NCBI GenBank assembly: GCA_964512145.1
Contig: CAZEIM010000021.1
Location: 1-49,987, forward strand
Length of the DNA stretch: 49,987 nucleotides
Source: CAYOHR01 sp964512145
GTDB taxonomy: Bacteria > Bacteroidota > Bacteroidia > Flavobacteriales_G > JALEGO01
Reading direction: 5' to 3'
Position numbers and translations under genes: made by a program. Positions 33,402-41,254 of this stretch are shown in pieces. The notes under the pieces were generated by a model. The model was not told where the DNA came from, did no database searches, and saw only the letters and a list, made by a program, of their open reading frames with translations. Position 1 is the first letter of the stretch. The number at the start of each line of letters is the position of its first letter.

Positions 33402-34698
33402 GATGAGTTATTTTTTTTTCAAACTTTTTTAATAAATAATAACTCAATAAAAAATACAACAAATACACCGCACATTCAATAATGGTTAACCCTATCAAAA
33501 ATTTGTAAATATCTTTTGGAGAAAACCAAAAATAAACCAACAAACTTGATACATATATCAAAGGAAAAATAAGAGTATGTTTTGTTTTATTAAGTAAATG
33601 AATAATATTCCCGAATGGAGTAATAATGGTTTGTATAATATATGAAAATATTAATATTTGGAGAAAAACACCGGAAGTCCTCCACTCATTTCCAAAAACA
33701 ATTCGAAATAATTCAGGAGCAATAAACTGTACTAATACTATAATTACAAACCCTATCATTAATGAATAAATAAATAATTTTTTCACAAAAGAAATTACCG
33801 AAACTTTTTGTCTAATTTTTAATCCAATATCCTGCATAAATGCTTGTGAAATAGCAATTGAAATTAATGAAATGGGGGCTAAAACATACTGCCTTAACTG
33901 TGAATAATAACCGGTGTCTTCTTTTAAAAAATTGCGCTGTATAAAAAAAACTGCCATAGTCTGAGCCACCACAACTAATAAAGCAGAAAGAGAATTAAAT
34001 AATGGAAAATCTTTGTATTTTTTAGCTGTTTGCCAAACTCTTTGTATATTGATAGAATAGGTAAAATAATTTTGCCTATAACACTGATAAACAGTAAATA
34101 ACACAAAAAATATCCAAGAAATTAAATAACCTATTACCAACCCATTTGAAGCATCATAGTACCCTAGAAGTAAAACAAAAAAAACCAAAGAGGCAAATTG
34201 TACTACTTTCCCCACAGAAATTAAGGTGAACTTTTTAATACGTATCATCCAATAATTTAATGGATTATACAATCCCATAGCAAAAATAAATAATGGTACA
34301 GTATACACTAAATTTATCTCGCTGGCTTTATTTAGTTTTAAAAAATCTCCGATAAAATTTTTAAATACATGAATTCCTAACAATGTAATCAACATTAAAA
34401 TAAATGCAATTATAAATCCTGCATGGGTTAGCTCCACCGATTTTCTTTCCATTTTAGGGAGCATAATAGCCATTTCGTATCTACCATTAGCAAGCACTAC
34501 CAAGATAGTAATCATGCTAGTGATAATTCCTAATACAGCAAAATCCTCAGGAGTGTATAAACGAGTTATTACTGGAGCAAATAAAAACGGTATAATTTGA
34601 GCAATAAAATTACCCGAAATAAGGGTAAATGTATTCGAAATAAACTTATTAGATTTAATATGTAAAAAAAATTGCTTCAAAAAAAAAATAATTTGCAA
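33394..34698 (-). CDS. Wzx-type polysaccharide flippase (first gene of the operon)
   Basis: A 434-residue MOP-superfamily protein with about twelve to fourteen helices. Typical features are FISNTFTLISGNFIAQ in the first helix, FLFAPVITRLYTPEDF and YWMIRIKKF. There is no ATG near the N terminus. The frame can start at TTG 34698 or at TTG 34680, and either leaves a complete first helix. A TAAATTTG promoter-like octamer shares its last three bases with the first TTG, which would favour the second start. It heads the operon and overlaps the DPM1-like gene by 8 bases. Confidence 0.87.
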   Translation of the reverse strand: MQIIFFLKQFFLHIKSNKFISNTFTLISGNFIAQIIPFLFAPVITRLYTPEDFAVLGIITSMITILVVLANGRYEMAIMLPKMERKSVELTHAGFIIAFILMLITLLGIHVFKNFIGDFLKLNKASEINLVYTVPLFIFAMGLYNPLNYWMIRIKKFTLISVGKVVQFASLVFFVLLLGYYDASNGLVIGYLISWIFFVLFTVYQCYRQNYFTYSINIQRVWQTAKKYKDFPLFNSLSALLVVVAQTMAVFFIQRNFLKEDTGYYSQLRQYVLAPISLISIAISQAFMQDIGLKIRQKVSVISFVKKLFIYSLMIGFVIIVLVQFIAPELFRIVFGNEWRTSGVFLQILIFSYIIQTIITPFGNIIHLLNKTKHTLIFPLIYVSSLLVYFWFSPKDIYKFLIGLTIIECAVYLLYFLLSYYLLKKFEKKITHHA

Positions 34699-34703
34699 AT
34701 TTA
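34696..34703 (-). promoter_or_regulatory. Candidate -7 box at the head of the polysaccharide operon
   Basis: The minus strand reads TAAATTTG, an exact TAnnTTTG match, at the very start of the first operon gene. If active, transcription would begin near 34689 and translation at TTG 34680. A TTG at -33 distance is not visible. Call is based on motif and position only. Confidence 0.3.
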
Positions 34704-34759
34704 AACTAAAGTTTATTGTAATCTATTTTTTTGCTATTTTTAGCCATAAATAATCCCAA

Positions 34760-35686
34760 ATGCTAAAATCATTTGTTTCTGACAAGGAACTTCATAAACC
34801 CATATATATATTCTTAAATCAAAAGAAAAGATATATAATGCTCATGGTATTATGCAGTATATTCTTTCAATTAATGCCTATTAACTCAATTAATATTGAC
34901 GAGCAAGCTAAAAAAATATTAGAGGATAGCATCAAAAAATGCTTCGAGGTAAAAACCATGAAATACAACCTTAAGATCCAAGAAAGGGTATACGGAAAAA
35001 CTAAGACTTCTGAAAGTACCACAAAATTGATGTATTATCCAAGCTATAAAACATATATGAAACAACTAAAACCTAAGGTTGGCTTGGAAGTACTTTATTG
35101 CGAAGGAGAAAGAGGGAATCTTGCATTAATTAACACCAACGGGTTTCCATGGGTTAATGTAACATTTAGTCCATTCAGTAATACTATGCATAAGGAATCT
35201 CATCACAATTTAACTCGTTCTGGAGTTCGGTTTATCGGAAAAATAATGGATAAATTTACAGAAAATATTAACCCTGACGATGTTATTGCTAAAGAAGAAG
35301 ATGAGGTAGTAAATGGAAGAAATTGTCACAAAATCACCTTTATGAAAAAAGATTTTCAGTATCTAGTATATACCGTTAAAAAAAATGAAACCATATTTAG
35401 TATTTCCGATAAATTTTTAATTTCTCCATACATCATTATTGAAAATAACCTATCAGTCATTGATGATTACGAAGAAGCTTTATATGAAGGGGAAAAGCTA
35501 TTAATTCCCTCAGCGTATGCAAAAAAAATAAAAATTTGGATAGATAAATCTACCCTATTGCCTTTAAAACTCTATATAGAAGATGATAAAGGATTTTATG
35601 AAAGTTATGAATATTCTAATATGCAAATAAATGTTGTTTTTAAGGAAAATGAATTTAATGAAAATTATCCTGATTATAATTTTTAA
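34760..35686 (+). CDS. LolA-like/DUF1571-type exported protein with an inserted LysM domain
   Basis: A 308-residue protein. An N-terminal hydrophobic stretch (LMVLCSIFFQLMPINS) preceded by KKR suggests a signal sequence; ATG 34838 is an alternative start closer to it. The body resembles the LolA/outer-membrane lipoprotein-sorting fold: KYNLKIQERVYG, LYCEGERGNLALIN, NCHKITF and, near the end, IWIDKSTLLPLKLYIEDDKG. Residues about 202-256 form a LysM-like unit (YTVKKNETIFSISDKF, then EGEKLLIPSA), inserted between two strands of that fold. LysM binds peptidoglycan-type glycans, so the protein may bridge the cell wall and a lipid or lipoprotein ligand. That function is inferred. It is 19 bases before the heme A synthase gene. 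Confidence 0.82.
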   Translation: MLKSFVSDKELHKPIYIFLNQKKRYIMLMVLCSIFFQLMPINSINIDEQAKKILEDSIKKCFEVKTMKYNLKIQERVYGKTKTSESTTKLMYYPSYKTYMKQLKPKVGLEVLYCEGERGNLALINTNGFPWVNVTFSPFSNTMHKESHHNLTRSGVRFIGKIMDKFTENINPDDVIAKEEDEVVNGRNCHKITFMKKDFQYLVYTVKKNETIFSISDKFLISPYIIIENNLSVIDDYEEALYEGEKLLIPSAYAKKIKIWIDKSTLLPLKLYIEDDKGFYESYEYSNMQINVVFKENEFNENYPDYNF

Positions 35687-35705
35687 ATAAACATATAATG
35701 TTGTA

Positions 35706-36710
35706 ATGATTTCAGCCCCAAAATATATTATTTATTGGCTACAGTCGGGAATAATATTAATTTTTATGATGGTGTTCGTAGGGGGAATTACCAGACTAAC
35801 CCATTCAGGCTTGTCAATTGTAGAATGGGATCTGTTTTCGGAAGCTAAATTATCGTTTACTTCGGATGAATGGGATAATCTATTTAAAAAATATAAACAA
35901 ACCCCCGAGTTTAAATATATTAACGCAGATTTTTCGGTAGAAGATTTTAAGTCCATCTTTTGGTGGGAATATATTCATAGAATGTTGGGAAGATTAATTG
36001 GATTGGTTTTTTTAATTCCGTATGTAGTTTTTACCATACAAAAAAAAATTTCCTTAAATCTACATAAAAGACTCATTATTATTCTGTTACTTGGAGCATT
36101 TCAAGGTTTTTTAGGGTGGTATATGGTAAAAAGTGGGCTGGTTAATGAGCCAGCTGTTAGTCATTATCGCTTAGCAGCACATCTTATTAACGCCTTTTTA
36201 ACCTGTGCTTATATTTATTGGGTTATTCTTGAAATAAAATTTCCCTCATTCAGAGAATCTATTTCAAAAAACGCAAAAATTATAGTTTATATATTATCCT
36301 TACTCATTCTAACACAAATTGTATGGGGAGCTTTTGTTGCAGGACTAAAAGCAGGATTTACCTTAAATACCTTTCCTAAAATGGGAAACGAATGGTTCCC
36401 ATCCATACTTTTTCCCATTAATTTTAATATACTCATAAATTCAGTTATTGGGGTTCAATTTGTTCATAGAATGCTTGCTTATACCATTCTATTGTTGTCA
36501 ATTCTATTAATATTTAAAATAAAAAATCAACGTAATGCGAATCAAATCAAAAAGTGGTTTTATCAATATTCCGTACTATTATTAATTCAAATTATTTTAG
36601 GAATTTTTACCATAATTTTTTCAGTCCCTATTGTGTTGGGACTATTACATCAAACAGTAGGTTTTTTGGTATTGTTAAGCGTTACTAGGCTTATATATTT
36701 ATTACGGTAA
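35706..36710 (+). CDS. ctaA: Heme A synthase (COX15/CtaA)
   Basis: Inner-membrane enzyme that oxidises the C8 methyl of heme O to the formyl of heme A, needed for aa3-type cytochrome oxidases. The 334-residue protein has eight hydrophobic helices. The four conserved heme-ligand histidines lie at His91 (EYIHRMLGR), His159 (AAHLI), His254 (FVHRMLAY) and His315 (LLHQTVGF). VGGITRLTHSGLS near the N terminus is the family hallmark. The length is close to alphaproteobacterial/mitochondrial COX15. It implies that the organism respires aerobically. CtaB and oxidase subunits are not in the window. Confidence 0.95.
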   Translation: MISAPKYIIYWLQSGIILIFMMVFVGGITRLTHSGLSIVEWDLFSEAKLSFTSDEWDNLFKKYKQTPEFKYINADFSVEDFKSIFWWEYIHRMLGRLIGLVFLIPYVVFTIQKKISLNLHKRLIIILLLGAFQGFLGWYMVKSGLVNEPAVSHYRLAAHLINAFLTCAYIYWVILEIKFPSFRESISKNAKIIVYILSLLILTQIVWGAFVAGLKAGFTLNTFPKMGNEWFPSILFPINFNILINSVIGVQFVHRMLAYTILLLSILLIFKIKNQRNANQIKKWFYQYSVLLLIQIILGIFTIIFSVPIVLGLLHQTVGFLVLLSVTRLIYLLR

Positions 36711-36841
36711 TTTCCTTACTGATTAGTAATATTGTAATACTTAACTTCTTTACACTTTATCAACATAAATAGTAAGAATATAAATTGAAATTATTAAATA
36801 ATTTAAAATAAATTACCTAGCTATTATTTAAAAGCTAAAAA
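36711..36841. other. Longest intergenic spacer (131 bases), no gene seen
   Basis: A/T-rich spacer between the convergent heme A synthase and TPR/PD40 genes. It contains only short A/T-only palindromes (AAATTATT-A-AATAATTT at about 36787-36803, and TTACTGATTAGTAA near 36717). No G-C-rich hairpin, tRNA or open frame is evident. A weak bidirectional termination zone is likely. Confidence 0.6.
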
Positions 36842-38467
36842 TTAAAACTTTGACGTTTTATTAATTTTTAATGGTGGCAAGTTAATAGCTCTATCAACTT
36901 CTTTATAAGAAGATCCTTCAGGAACATCAAACTTCTCAGAATATAATACTCCTTCATCTGTAGAATATTCAATATTGTATACTCTACCAGGATTTAAAAT
37001 AATAATATATTTACCAGTAAGAGAATTTGGAATATAATTACCTATCAACCTATTTGTTCCTGCCTCACTAACCGTAATCATTAAATCTTCAGGAACCATA
37101 CCTTTTTCATCTGTCACAACCCCTTTAAATACAGTTAAAGGAATTTCTTGAATTTCAGGAAAAGTAATCATATAGGCATCATAATCTCCAAAGCCATCCG
37201 ATCTAAAAGAAGAATAATATGCTCTTTTACCATCGGCAGTTGGTTTAAAGTGTATATCATCTAATGGTGTATTTACTGGATATCCCATGTTTTCAGGTTG
37301 TGTCCATTTTTTATCTTCAATTTTTTCAGTAAAAAAAACATCATATCCACCCATCGTTTTTAAACCCTTTGAACTAAAAAAAAGTGTATTTCCATCGGGA
37401 TGTATAAACGGGGAATCTTCGTCTCCAGATGTATTAATATCTGAACCACAATTTTGAGCTAGAGCCCATTCTCCATTGGGAAGTTTTTTACAAAAATATA
37501 TATCTTTTCCGCCAAAACCTCCGGGACGATCAGAACTAAAATATAAATATTGTCCATCTGAACTAATGGTAGCATTACCTTCCCAGTAAGGGGAATTAAT
37601 ATCTGATTTTAACTTAACCGGAATAGACCATTCCTTCCCGGTAAGTTTGCTAATATAAATATCTCCTTGGCCTTCAAAATCGTATTTATAAATCAACAAA
37701 GTTTGGCCATCTGCCGAAACATTTTGAGCAGATTCATGACCGTCTGTATTAATAGCTGTACTTATACCCACAGGTTCTGTCCAACTATCATTATTTCTAA
37801 AAGAAATAAAAATATCTTCAAAATACGATTGATTTTCTTCAAACAAACCTCCGGTACTACCTTCCCGTTTGGAGGTAAAAACAATAAAACTTTCGTCAGC
37901 CGGTAAGCATGGATTATAGTCGGGGTATTTAGAATTAATCTTTCCTCCTAAGTTGGTCACGCGCATATTTAATGGAAACTTTTTTAATTCCATGGCATTT
38001 CGACTGGTTTGAATAGATTTTTGTATTTCTTCTCTTTGTTCTAATGAATTTACACTCAGCTCGTTTAAAAATCTTTCATAGTTAATAATGGCCGTTTCAA
38101 ATTGATAATTGTAATGAAAAGCATCTCCTAAATATTTAAAAACTTCAATAGGAGCTTTCTTTTCTAAATAACTTCCCTCTTTATACTCTTTAGTAATATT
38201 AGCGGAGGCTTTTTGCAAATACTCTATCGCTTTTTTAGTGTTAACCGGATGTTGTAAATAGCAATATCCTATTTGAAACTGAATATTTGAGTTTTGTGGA
38301 TCCCACTCATTTAATTTAAACAAAATCTCTAAAGCAGATTTATAATTCTCTTCATAAATAAAAGTAGTAGCCTCTGTAAATAACTTTTTAACATCAGATT
38401 CTGACTGAGAAAACAAGAAATTAAGGGAAACGAATAAAAAAATAACACTTAAAAAAATATTTTTCAT
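36842..38467 (-). CDS. Exported TPR/PD40 protein (PorE-like without the OmpA domain)
   Basis: A 541-residue protein with a signal peptide ending at FLFSQ. Residues about 25-140 are TPR helices (YKSALEILFKL, AIEYLQKA). About 190-440 are PD40 beta-propeller repeats (SFIVFTSKREGSTGG, YLYFSSDRPGGFGGKDIYF, TLFFSSKGLKTMGGYDVFF). About 445-515 is a carboxypeptidase-regulatory-like domain. T9SS component PorE has the same order plus an OmpA-like peptidoglycan-binding domain, which is missing here. It is a paralogue of the N-terminal third of the 1718-residue protein at 5688-10844. An envelope scaffolding role is inferred. It is divergent from the cytochrome gene pair. Confidence 0.9.
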   Translation of the reverse strand: MKNIFLSVIFLFVSLNFLFSQSESDVKKLFTEATTFIYEENYKSALEILFKLNEWDPQNSNIQFQIGYCYLQHPVNTKKAIEYLQKASANITKEYKEGSYLEKKAPIEVFKYLGDAFHYNYQFETAIINYERFLNELSVNSLEQREEIQKSIQTSRNAMELKKFPLNMRVTNLGGKINSKYPDYNPCLPADESFIVFTSKREGSTGGLFEENQSYFEDIFISFRNNDSWTEPVGISTAINTDGHESAQNVSADGQTLLIYKYDFEGQGDIYISKLTGKEWSIPVKLKSDINSPYWEGNATISSDGQYLYFSSDRPGGFGGKDIYFCKKLPNGEWALAQNCGSDINTSGDEDSPFIHPDGNTLFFSSKGLKTMGGYDVFFTEKIEDKKWTQPENMGYPVNTPLDDIHFKPTADGKRAYYSSFRSDGFGDYDAYMITFPEIQEIPLTVFKGVVTDEKGMVPEDLMITVSEAGTNRLIGNYIPNSLTGKYIIILNPGRVYNIEYSTDEGVLYSEKFDVPEGSSYKEVDRAINLPPLKINKTSKF

Positions 38468-38475
38468 GATTTTAT

Positions 38476-38509
38476 TTTGCTACAAATATATATATATACC
38501 TTAAATTTG
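38476..38509 (+). promoter_or_regulatory. Bacteroidota-type promoter for the membrane protein/cytochrome c/hflX genes
   Basis: TTTG at 38476-38479 and TAAATTTG at 38502-38509 match both the -33 (TTG) and -7 (TAnnTTTG) elements, with 22 bases between them, within the 19-23 base range described for Bacteroidota. The downstream ATG is at 38537. This is the most complete promoter I could read in the window. Confidence 0.55.
38483..38490 (-). promoter_or_regulatory. -7 box for the divergent TPR/PD40 gene
   Basis: The minus strand reads TATATTTG, an exact TAnnTTTG match, 15 bases before the ATG at 38467. No TTG at the -33 distance. It overlaps the spacer of the oppositely oriented promoter, so the two transcripts may compete. 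Confidence 0.4.
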
Positions 38510-38536
38510 CTAAAAATATATATTAATTTTGTTTTT

Positions 38537-38983
38537 ATGTACACTAGTTTGCACCATTTACACTCGTTTTTAAGATACCCGATATTATTAGTCCTAATAA
38601 TTACAATTTCCGTATCCTTCATAAGTTACAGAAAATCTGACGCTTATGCAAAAAAACACCATTTATTAAGTTTGTTTTCAATGATATTAGTTCATTTACA
38701 ATTGGTTATTGGACTCATTCTTTATTCCATAAGTCCAAAAGTACTTTTAAAAGATATAGGCAGTACGATGAAAGACCCATTGTTTCGTTTTTTTGCGGTT
38801 GAGCATTTAATTGGGATGCTTATAGCTATAATAATCATCACAATAGGAAGGTCTAAATCCAAAAAAATAAACGAAGACATAAAAAAGCATAAAATCATTT
38901 TTGTTTATTATTTAATAGGTTTAGTGATTATTTTCATGAGTATTCCTTGGCCATTTTTAAAAAGTTTTGGTAGTTGGTTTTAA
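38537..38983 (+). CDS. Small four-helix membrane protein, cytochrome b-like
   Basis: A 148-residue protein with four predicted transmembrane helices. Histidines recur at helix ends: LHHLHSFLRY at the N terminus, HHLLSLFSM, VHLQLVIGL and VEHLIGM. Similar Bacteroidota proteins are often labelled cytochrome b or hypothetical, but no classical b-type signature is secure. I chose ATG 38537, because the upstream extension to 38477 would run through the promoter. It is followed after 3 bases by a cytochrome c gene, so a paired electron-transfer role is reasonable but unproven. Confidence 0.75.
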   Translation: MYTSLHHLHSFLRYPILLVLIITISVSFISYRKSDAYAKKHHLLSLFSMILVHLQLVIGLILYSISPKVLLKDIGSTMKDPLFRFFAVEHLIGMLIAIIIITIGRSKSKKINEDIKKHKIIFVYYLIGLVIIFMSIPWPFLKSFGSWF

Positions 38984-38986
38984 ATC

Positions 38987-39298
38987 ATGAATAATTATTT
39001 ATTCTTACTTTTTACATCATTCATTTTAGCATGTTCAAATAATCATTCAAGCCGTGCTGAAAATAAAAATGATTCAAAAGTTAAGTTCCTGCAATTATGT
39101 TCAACATGCCATGGAATAGATGGAACAGCTCAAATTTCAGGTGCTAAAAATTTAAAAAAAAGTATATTGTTAGAGCATGAAATTTACTCCATCATTTCTG
39201 AAGGAAGAAAATCTATGCCTAGCTATAAGCATATGTTATCAAGTGAGGAATTAATCGATTTATCAAAATTTGTAAAAGGATTACAAAAAAATGATTGA
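38987..39298 (+). CDS. Monoheme cytochrome c lipoprotein
   Basis: A 103-residue protein. The signal ends in the lipobox ILAC, so it should be anchored in a membrane facing the periplasm. The single heme site is CSTCH, and the likely distal Met ligand is in KSMPSYKHML near residue 75-80. The layout (CxxCH, then GRKSMPSY, then a final helix with LSKFVKGL) is that of short class I cytochromes c. It overlaps hflX by 8 bases and follows the four-helix membrane protein by 3. Its redox partners are not identified. Confidence 0.93.
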   Translation: MNNYLFLLFTSFILACSNNHSSRAENKNDSKVKFLQLCSTCHGIDGTAQISGAKNLKKSILLEHEIYSIISEGRKSMPSYKHMLSSEELIDLSKFVKGLQKND

Positions 39299-40484
39299 AC
39301 GAAAAAGAAAAGAACTCAACAAAGCTGAAAAATGTGTAGTAATTGGACTCATTACTCCTTTACAAAACGAAAGAATGATTCAAGAATATTTAGATGAACT
39401 TGTTTTTTTAGTACATACAGCTGGAGCTGAGACCATCAAAAGATACACCCAAAAATTAAACCATCCAATTTCTAGCACCTTTATTGGCAAAGGAAAAGCA
39501 GAAGAGATAGCATTATTTATTAAAGAACATGAAATAGATTTTGCAGTATTTGATGATGAGTTGTCGCCAACGCAAATGAGAAATTTAGAAAAAACATTCT
39601 CCGTGAAAGTTTTAGATAGGACTTCATTAATTCTGGATATTTTTGCACAAAGAGCTCAAACTGCACATGCCAGAACACAAGTTGAGTTAGCTCAATATGA
39701 GTATTTATACCCCAGATTAGTTGGTATGTGGACTCACTTATCAAGACAAAAAGGAGGAATAGGCTTAAGAGGTCCCGGAGAAACTGAAATTGAAACAGAC
39801 AGAAGGATCGTAAGAGATAAAATTTCGCTATTAAAACAAAAATTAGCCGAAATTGATAAACAAAAGTTCACGCAACGTCAAAACAGAGGTAGCTTTGTAC
39901 GAGTTTCTTTAGTTGGATACACAAATGTTGGAAAGTCAACCATTTTAAATCTACTCTCCAAATCGGAAGTTTTTGCTGAAAATAAACTATTTGCTACCTT
40001 AGACACAACTGTTCGAAAAGTTGTCTTAAAAAACTTACCGTTTCTTTTATCTGATACGGTTGGTTTTATCCGAAAATTACCGCATCAATTAGTTGAGTCA
40101 TTTAAGTCAACTCTTGATGAAACCAGAGAATCTGATTTATTAATACACGTTGTAGATATTTCTCACCCAAATTTTTTAGATCAAATACACACAGTTAATA
40201 AAACACTGCAAGAAATTGGAGCCTTTAACAAACCTATTATCATGGTATTTAACAAAATTGATAATATTCAAATTAGTAACAAAGACGAATTCGACTATAC
40301 TGGAAGCGACAGGGTGTTTGACCTTCAATCATTTAAAGAAAACTGGACACAACATCATGTTGAAAAAACCGTATTTATTTCAGCAATAAATAAAAATAAT
40401 ATTGACGAATTTAAGGAACTATTATTTAATGAAATAAGTGATTTACACAGAAAAATATATCCGTATAATAATTTTCTATACTAA
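39291..40484 (+). CDS. hflX: Ribosome-associated GTPase HflX
   Basis: GTPase that binds the 50S subunit and splits stalled ribosomes under stress. The 397-residue protein has the HflX N-terminal domain with FIGKGKAEEIALFI and the family-defining GPGETEIETDRRIVRDKI. The G domain has P-loop SLVGYTNVGKST, G3 DTVGFIRKLP and G4 FNKID. There is a short C-terminal extension. The start overlaps the cytochrome c gene in an AATGATTGA context, which suggests coupling. The family call is secure. Confidence 0.96.
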   Translation: MIERKRKELNKAEKCVVIGLITPLQNERMIQEYLDELVFLVHTAGAETIKRYTQKLNHPISSTFIGKGKAEEIALFIKEHEIDFAVFDDELSPTQMRNLEKTFSVKVLDRTSLILDIFAQRAQTAHARTQVELAQYEYLYPRLVGMWTHLSRQKGGIGLRGPGETEIETDRRIVRDKISLLKQKLAEIDKQKFTQRQNRGSFVRVSLVGYTNVGKSTILNLLSKSEVFAENKLFATLDTTVRKVVLKNLPFLLSDTVGFIRKLPHQLVESFKSTLDETRESDLLIHVVDISHPNFLDQIHTVNKTLQEIGAFNKPIIMVFNKIDNIQISNKDEFDYTGSDRVFDLQSFKENWTQHHVEKTVFISAINKNNIDEFKELLFNEISDLHRKIYPYNNFLY

Positions 40485-40498
40485 TACTAATTAATAAT

Positions 40499-41242
40499 AT
40501 GAAAGATCATACGCATATATATTACAATAATCAGTTTTATAATATACATGATATTTCTAAAAATTCTGTATTTTCTAAGCATGAAGCAAAACTTCAATTC
40601 TATCCTACTCATAGAAACTCTGACATATTGATTCTTATTTTACTACTATTCTTTATACTTAATATTCTTTTAAAAATTAATAAGCCTAATTATATTAAAA
40701 ATATTATAGCAAACTATATCTCTATCAATAACATAAAAAAAATGGAGTATAGTAAGTCTATTTTTTCTATAGTGCCATTAATAATTTTAATATTTATTAG
40801 CATTGTATCGTATAGTATTGTTTATCAAATATTAGAATATACCTTAAGCTTTGGGTTATTATTACTGTACTTTTATATAATATTTTTCTTCATATTTAAA
40901 TTTATATCATTAAAGTTATTTGGATATGTATTAAACATAAAATCTATCATAAAAGTAAGTACACAATACTATTTCAACTTTTTATTTCTTCTTAGTTTTG
41001 TTAGCGTGTTTTTAGGAATAATTTATTATTATTTTCAATTCAAAAATTTATTTATTGAGTTTAATGTTTATGTATATTTTTCTATGGCGCTATTTTTTAT
41101 CATGTATGTTTATATGCTAAGTAGTTTATATTTATTTTTTAAAAAAAATTATCCATCATCTAGTTTTCATATAATTTTATACCTTTGCACGTTCGAATTT
41201 TTGCCAATATTAATATTGAGTAAATATTTGATTACAAATTAA
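40499..41242 (+). CDS. DUF4271-type membrane protein
   Basis: A 247-residue protein with a soluble N terminus of about 45 residues followed by six or so hydrophobic helices, rich in Ile, Phe and Tyr. I recognise it as the Bacteroidota DUF4271 family mainly from its position directly before hemD and from the topology. No catalytic motif is visible. Function unknown. It lies 14 bases after hflX and 12 bases before hemD, so it is probably co-transcribed with both. Confidence 0.8.
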   Translation: MKDHTHIYYNNQFYNIHDISKNSVFSKHEAKLQFYPTHRNSDILILILLLFFILNILLKINKPNYIKNIIANYISINNIKKMEYSKSIFSIVPLIILIFISIVSYSIVYQILEYTLSFGLLLLYFYIIFFFIFKFISLKLFGYVLNIKSIIKVSTQYYFNFLFLLSFVSVFLGIIYYYFQFKNLFIEFNVYVYFSMALFFIMYVYMLSSLYLFFKKNYPSSSFHIILYLCTFEFLPILILSKYLITN

Positions 41243-41254
41243 AAACATAAAGTC

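Noticed and set aside
16000..35000. Genomic island or mobile element carrying the polysaccharide genes
   Set aside because: No integrase, transposase, tRNA-linked direct repeat or insertion sequence was seen at either border, although glycan operons are often variable.
36787..36803. A/T-only palindrome in the convergent spacer as a terminator
   Set aside because: An 8-bp stem without G-C pairs is expected by chance in this composition and has no supporting T run.
38481..38500. TATATA run as a repeat or origin element
   Set aside because: Short dinucleotide tract within a promoter region of an A/T-rich genome; no DnaA-box cluster or partitioning genes nearby. The presence of rnpA-yidD alone does not mark an origin in Bacteroidota.
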